The notes beneath the pieces are model-generated. The model saw only the letters and a program-made list of their open reading frames with translations, ran no database searches and was not told the DNA's origin. Shown in pieces: positions 61,004 through 64,000 of a stretch of DNA of 64,000 nucleotides. The stretch is from Archaeoglobaceae archaeon (GTDB taxonomy: Archaea; Halobacteriota; Archaeoglobi; Archaeoglobales; Archaeoglobaceae). The position numbers and the translations under genes are program-made. Location of the stretch: assembly GCA_025057895.1 (NCBI GenBank), contig JANXEF010000002.1, positions 1 through 64,000 on the forward strand. Direction: 5' to 3'. Numbering within the stretch: position 1 is the stretch's first letter; each line of letters opens with the position of its first letter.

Positions 61004-61784
61004 TTATTTCTGCTAAAGTCTTGTTAAAGTTCTCTGCCTTACTTTTTAGAATTTCTATGGCTTGAATTAAAACTTTTTTAGCTGGCATTGCTCCTGTTGA
61101 TTCGACGACAAAAAGAAAATCATTTGATTCGCTCACTCTTAAAGCCTCTTGCTCGCAGCATTTTACACACTCCATGCAAAGTGAGCAATCTAGAGGATTT
61201 ACTACTATTCTGTCTTTTAAAACAAAAACATTCCTAGGACATACAGAAATGCATTCTCCACAGAGATTGCATCTATCATCTATCTCTATTTTTGGAATTA
61301 TTTTATAAAAACAAGCTGACACAGGCTGAAATTTAGAATGTTCTTTTCCAATTCCAAGTCTTGCAACTGCTTCTATCATCAACTGCTGACCTTTAAAGAG
61401 TTCAAGAACTGGGATATCTTTGTATACGAAGTGCACATCAGGCTCATCGCTAACAAAATCACCAGAGTAAACTATTCTTGGGCCCTCGATGTTGAGTCTG
61501 AATGAAACTTGACAACTCGGACATCCGACGCCATCACAAATACAGTCTTTTTGCATGTTGAATCTTCTCAATTCTGTTTTTATTGGAAGCATAGCTAATC
61601 TATGGGCAATCATTTCATCGTAGAAATAGCTTGAGTTCACATAGAAGTCGACGTAATCGATAGCTAGAACTGGAACAAGAGACTTCATCGCTCTCCTAAT
61701 CGAATTTGCCAAAGCTGGTGAAGCATCCTTTAAAATAAAAACTAATTTGTCTTCATCCTCTTTTAAAAATTCGATTTTTGTCAT
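60996..61784 (-). CDS. rpoD: DNA-directed RNA polymerase subunit D
   Basis: Archaeal equivalent of RPB3/alpha, which starts polymerase assembly with subunit L. 262 aa. The alpha-like dimerisation region (LANSIRRAMKSLVPVLAID, HRLAMLPIKT) flanks a domain with two 4Fe-4S motifs: Cys172, 175, 178, 182 and Cys200, 203, 206, 210. A further set, Cys81, 83, 88, 91, could bind zinc. Both iron-sulfur sites look complete, while many archaea keep only one or none. Confidence 0.96.
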   Translation of the reverse strand: MTKIEFLKEDEDKLVFILKDASPALANSIRRAMKSLVPVLAIDYVDFYVNSSYFYDEMIAHRLAMLPIKTELRRFNMQKDCICDGVGCPSCQVSFRLNIEGPRIVYSGDFVSDEPDVHFVYKDIPVLELFKGQQLMIEAVARLGIGKEHSKFQPVSACFYKIIPKIEIDDRCNLCGECISVCPRNVFVLKDRIVVNPLDCSLCMECVKCCEQEALRVSESNDFLFVVESTGAMPAKKVLIQAIEILKSKAENFNKTLAEINV

Positions 61785-62176
61785 TAGACTCTCCTACCTC
61801 TTTTCCCACCTGGTGGACGACACGTATCATGTGGGATTGGAGTAACATCTTCAATTCTTCCTATTTTCAATCCAGCTCTTGCTAATGCTCTTATCGCAGC
61901 TTGTGCTCCTGGTCCTGGGATTTTTGACCTATTTCCACCTGGGGCTCTAACCTTTATATGTACAGCATTTATTCCTTTTTCCATTGCAATATTCGCAACT
62001 CTAAGAGCTCCTTGCATTGCAGTATATGGATTCCCCTCATCTCGTGCAGCTTTTACAATCATCCCTCCACTCACTCTTGCAATGATCTCAGCTCCTGTTA
62101 TGTCCGTTATCGTTATTATCGTGTTGTTGAAGGATGAATAGATATGTGCTATACCCCATCTGATCTTTTCAGGCAT
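61784..62176 (-). CDS. rps11: 30S ribosomal protein S11
   Basis: Platform protein of the small subunit, 130 aa: [40 protein letters not shown]-like [11 protein letters not shown] and the C-terminal [18 protein letters not shown]. Overlaps rps4 by 8 nt and touches rpoD by one base. Confidence 0.97.
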   Translation of the reverse strand: MPEKIRWGIAHIYSSFNNTIITITDITGAEIIARVSGGMIVKAARDEGNPYTAMQGALRVANIAMEKGINAVHIKVRAPGGNRSKIPGPGAQAAIRALARAGLKIGRIEDVTPIPHDTCRPPGGKRGRRV

Positions 62177-62669
62177 TACCTTTCACCCTTAACGCGACTT
62201 TTGATTCGAGATCTTTGTGTACTATGTAACTCGGACATGTAACTTTCCTACCATCCACTTCTACATGTCCATGGACGATCACTTGTCTTGCCTGCTTTAT
62301 AGTTTTTGCAAGTCCCTGACGATATACGATCGTCTGTAACCTTCTTTCAAGGAAATTCTCAACAGATAAGCCCAGAACATCATCAAGTGTTGAATTCTCT
62401 GAAAGAATCCCAAATTTTTGCAGTCTTTTTGTCACAGCCTGGACTTTAGCTTTTGCGATTTCCCCTTCTTTTCCAGGAAGATTTATTTTTCCGAGTAATT
62501 CTCTTGCAACTCTTCTATATTTTCTGAGTAAGTTTTGGAATCTCCAAAGCTCTCTTTTATTTCTCAATCCATATTTTATCACTAGCTGGGTATCTCTTTC
62601 AAGCCTACTTCTATCCCAGGGACGTACAGGAGTTATGTAGCGTTTCCTGCCCCTCTTTGGATCACCCAT
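62169..62669 (-). CDS. rps4: 30S ribosomal protein S4
   Basis: Primary 16S rRNA-binding protein, 166 aa. It has the S4 RNA-binding fold [41 protein letters not shown] and the archaeal N terminus [30 protein letters not shown] precedes the ATG. Confidence 0.97.
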   Translation of the reverse strand: MGDPKRGRKRYITPVRPWDRSRLERDTQLVIKYGLRNKRELWRFQNLLRKYRRVARELLGKINLPGKEGEIAKAKVQAVTKRLQKFGILSENSTLDDVLGLSVENFLERRLQTIVYRQGLAKTIKQARQVIVHGHVEVDGRKVTCPSYIVHKDLESKVALRVKGNA

Positions 62670-62681
62670 ATGAGATCACCT

Positions 62682-63119
62682 TTACTTTTTCTTCCTTATA
62701 ACTCCTATAGTTCTACCCTTTCTTCCAGTTGATCTTGTCCTTTGACCCCTTACCTTCTTTCCCTTTGCGTGTCTTACGCCACGGTAGCACTTCATTTTAA
62801 TCATTCTTTCAATGTCTAGCATTCTCGCGAACTCAACATCTTTTGATAATAAGTGTAAATTCTGTCCAGTAATAGGATCAAACCTTCTGTTTAACATCCA
62901 AGATGGAATTTTTTCAATTTCTTCTTCGATCAGTTTTCTGAGCCTCTCTAAGTCTTCATCAGGAAGATATCCGAGTTTTCTCTTTCCTTCTAATCCTGCT
63001 GAGTTAACTATACTTCTTGCCATCCTTATACCTATACCTGGAATTCTTGTTAGAGCATGAACGACGTTTTTGTTCCCATCGAGATCAGTATCAGCTATTC
63101 TCACTATATGCTTGAACAT
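62682..63119 (-). CDS. rps13: 30S ribosomal protein S13
   Basis: Head protein that contacts tRNA, 145 aa from ATG 63119 (HIVRIADTDLDGNKNVVHALTRIPGIGIRMA, helix-turn-helix; C-terminal RHAKGKKVRGQRTRSTGRKGRTIGV). A TTG extension to 63140 is rejected: GGTGATCAC directly precedes this ATG. A palindromic ATATTTAAATAT box near 63155-63166 places the transcript start about 15 nt before the ribosome site. First gene of rps13-rps4-rps11-rpoD-hisA-hisB-ccmA-ccmB. Confidence 0.97.
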   Translation of the reverse strand: MFKHIVRIADTDLDGNKNVVHALTRIPGIGIRMARSIVNSAGLEGKRKLGYLPDEDLERLRKLIEEEIEKIPSWMLNRRFDPITGQNLHLLSKDVEFARMLDIERMIKMKCYRGVRHAKGKKVRGQRTRSTGRKGRTIGVIRKKK

Positions 63120-63209
63120 GTGATCACCGATATAAGGCAAAGTTCCTGGGACGATATTTAAATATTTTGTGAATGGTTTATCAATTTCTGAAAAAAGAAT
63201 GGTAAATTT

Positions 63210-63791
63210 TTACATCATCCAGAGAACTTTTTTATCTGAATCTCTTCTTGGAGGTATCGGGGGTTTTTTTGCAGGATAACCCAATGGAATTACAGCTACG
63301 AGCTTTTTATCCTTTATTCCAAGTTCTTTGTTTATTTCTTCTTCCATGTACACAGGCCCTGTCATCCAACAGGTTCCAAGACCCAAGGCATGTGCGGATA
63401 GCAGTAAATTTTGTATTGAAGCACAAACGCTCTGTAAATCTGCAAAATCATCTCCAGTTGGTGTGTAGTAGACAAAGATAACGATTGGTGCATTTCCTAG
63501 GGTTTTAAAAAATTGCTCTGTGAGATCTATGACCTTTGGATTTCCTGCAAAGAACTTTTGAAGTCTTGGAAGGATTGAGTTATAGCTTTCTTTTATAACT
63601 TCTCTTAACTTCTGCATTCTCTCTCTATTGACAACTACAAAAAACCATTGCTGTCTATTCATCGCGGAAGGGGCCCACATGGCAAGCTCAAGAATCTTTT
63701 CTAACTTTTCTTTTTCAACAGGTTTGTCGATGAAAAATCTATGACTTCTCCTCTCTTTTATTATCTTTTCAAGACACTCGAAGCAATCCAT
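63210..63791 (-). CDS. nitroreductase family FMN protein
   Basis: A 193-aa flavoprotein of the nitroreductase superfamily: IKERRSHRFFIDKPVEKEKLEKIL, AMWAPSAMNRQQWFFVVV (FMN contacts), QNLLLSAHALGLGTCWMTGP and VIPLGYPAKKPPIPPRR. Substrate unknown; relatives reduce quinones, nitroaromatics or act in flavin and thiolation chemistry. ATG 63791; divergent from the gene at the right edge. Confidence 0.85.
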   Translation of the reverse strand: MDCFECLEKIIKERRSHRFFIDKPVEKEKLEKILELAMWAPSAMNRQQWFFVVVNRERMQKLREVIKESYNSILPRLQKFFAGNPKVIDLTEQFFKTLGNAPIVIFVYYTPTGDDFADLQSVCASIQNLLLSAHALGLGTCWMTGPVYMEEEINKELGIKDKKLVAVIPLGYPAKKPPIPPRRDSDKKVLWMM

Positions 63792-63839
63792 GGTAGGTAT
63801 AGGACAATAATTTAATAAATATTTCCTATAACAGAATCT

Positions 63840-64000
63840 ATGCTCTCAATGGAATGGTTTTATCAGAGAATGAAACTCTTGAAAAAATTTGCAAAAGATA
63901 TAGAAGTTGAAGAGGTTGCAATTTGCGTTCCATTAGAATTTAAAACAGCATGCATGATCTATGAGCTCTCAAAATATACCAAAGTTTTTCCAGTAAAACT
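63840..64000 (+). CDS. partial gene, possibly adenosylhomocysteinase-like (N terminus only)
   Basis: ATG 63840 opens a frame that runs off the right edge (53 codons visible). The segment EWFYQRMKLLKKFAKDIEVEE followed by VAICVPLEFKTACMIYELSKY resembles the beginning of S-adenosylhomocysteine hydrolases, where a helical start leads to a strand and an E-x-KTA helix. Too little is visible for a firm call. AATTTAATAAATAT lies about 25 nt upstream, fitting a leaderless start. Confidence 0.4.
   Translation, partial: MLSMEWFYQRMKLLKKFAKDIEVEEVAICVPLEFKTACMIYELSKYTKVFPVK

Overview
The window is a stretch of an AT-rich euryarchaeal chromosome, most consistent with an Archaeoglobales-like, probably thermophilic organism. 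The support is: RNA polymerase B split into B'' and B' and A split into A' and A''; F420 biosynthesis genes (cofG, cofH, cofD); geranylgeranyl reductase; archaeal Lon and EF-2 whose deduced lengths (621 and 728 aa) are the lengths I recall for Archaeoglobus fulgidus; top6A standing apart from top6B; inositol-1-phosphate synthase; branched-chain polyamine synthase; a TtuA-type tRNA thiolase; and, upstream of hsp20, an exact copy of the CTAAC-N5-GTTAG palindrome I recall as the A. fulgidus HSR1 heat-shock operator. Gene density is very high, with many 4-nt ATGA/GTGA overlaps. Many genes have a TATA-like box about 25 nt before the start codon (leaderless mRNAs), while operon-internal genes carry GGAGGTGA-type ribosome sites.

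Layout. 0-8 kb: pheS, geranylgeranyl reductase, a SWIM zinc-finger/DUF2150 pair beside radA, an AbrB-PhoU regulator, and cofG-cofH (FO synthase). 8-8.4 kb: tRNA-Tyr with an intron and initiator tRNA-Met. 8.4-16.4 kb: an old-yellow-enzyme/F420-oxidoreductase pair, top6A, pdxT-pdxS (PLP synthesis), hemB-hemA. 16.5-22 kb: coaD, hxlB, an M42 peptidase, ino1, lon and a C/D-box guide RNA. 22-26.7 kb: proS, speH-bpsA (polyamines), hsp20, an HTH-CBS regulator. 26.7-38.5 kb: the large minus-strand operon rpoH-rpoB2-rpoB1-rpoA1-rpoA2-rpl30e-nusA-rps12-rps7-fusA-nip7.

38.9-41.0 kb is the one decayed stretch: a 2-oxoacid:ferredoxin oxidoreductase pair (fused gamma/alpha, then beta) broken by several frameshifts, stops and an internal deletion. 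41-56 kb: an orphan Cas4-like protein, a heme O synthase-like prenyltransferase, an AMA-type AAA ATPase, a UbiD decarboxylase, tatA, a class III PHA synthase (phaE-phaC), a HAD phosphatase, sirC with a fused AhbA-AhbB siroheme decarboxylase, ttuA, a MEMO protein, birA, and the chain glyS-cofD-radical SAM. 56-64 kb: a tail-anchored zinc-ribbon protein, lsm-rpl37e-purF (start and stop codons share bases), then the minus-strand operon rps13-rps4-rps11-rpoD-hisA-hisB-ccmA-ccmB, a nitroreductase and a truncated gene at the right edge.

Taken together, hemA, hemB, sirC and ahbAB give much of the siroheme-dependent archaeal heme route (the uroporphyrinogen steps and AhbC/D are not in the window), with ctaB and ccmAB as possible users or transporters. 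CofG, CofH and CofD supply F420 to enzymes such as the LLM oxidoreductase. I found no CRISPR array, insertion sequence or prophage. The most rewarding places for a second look are the decayed oxidoreductase, the fused siroheme decarboxylase, the SWIM/DUF2150/RadA neighbourhood, the cofD-coupled radical SAM gene, PhaEC, the guide RNA and the speH leader.
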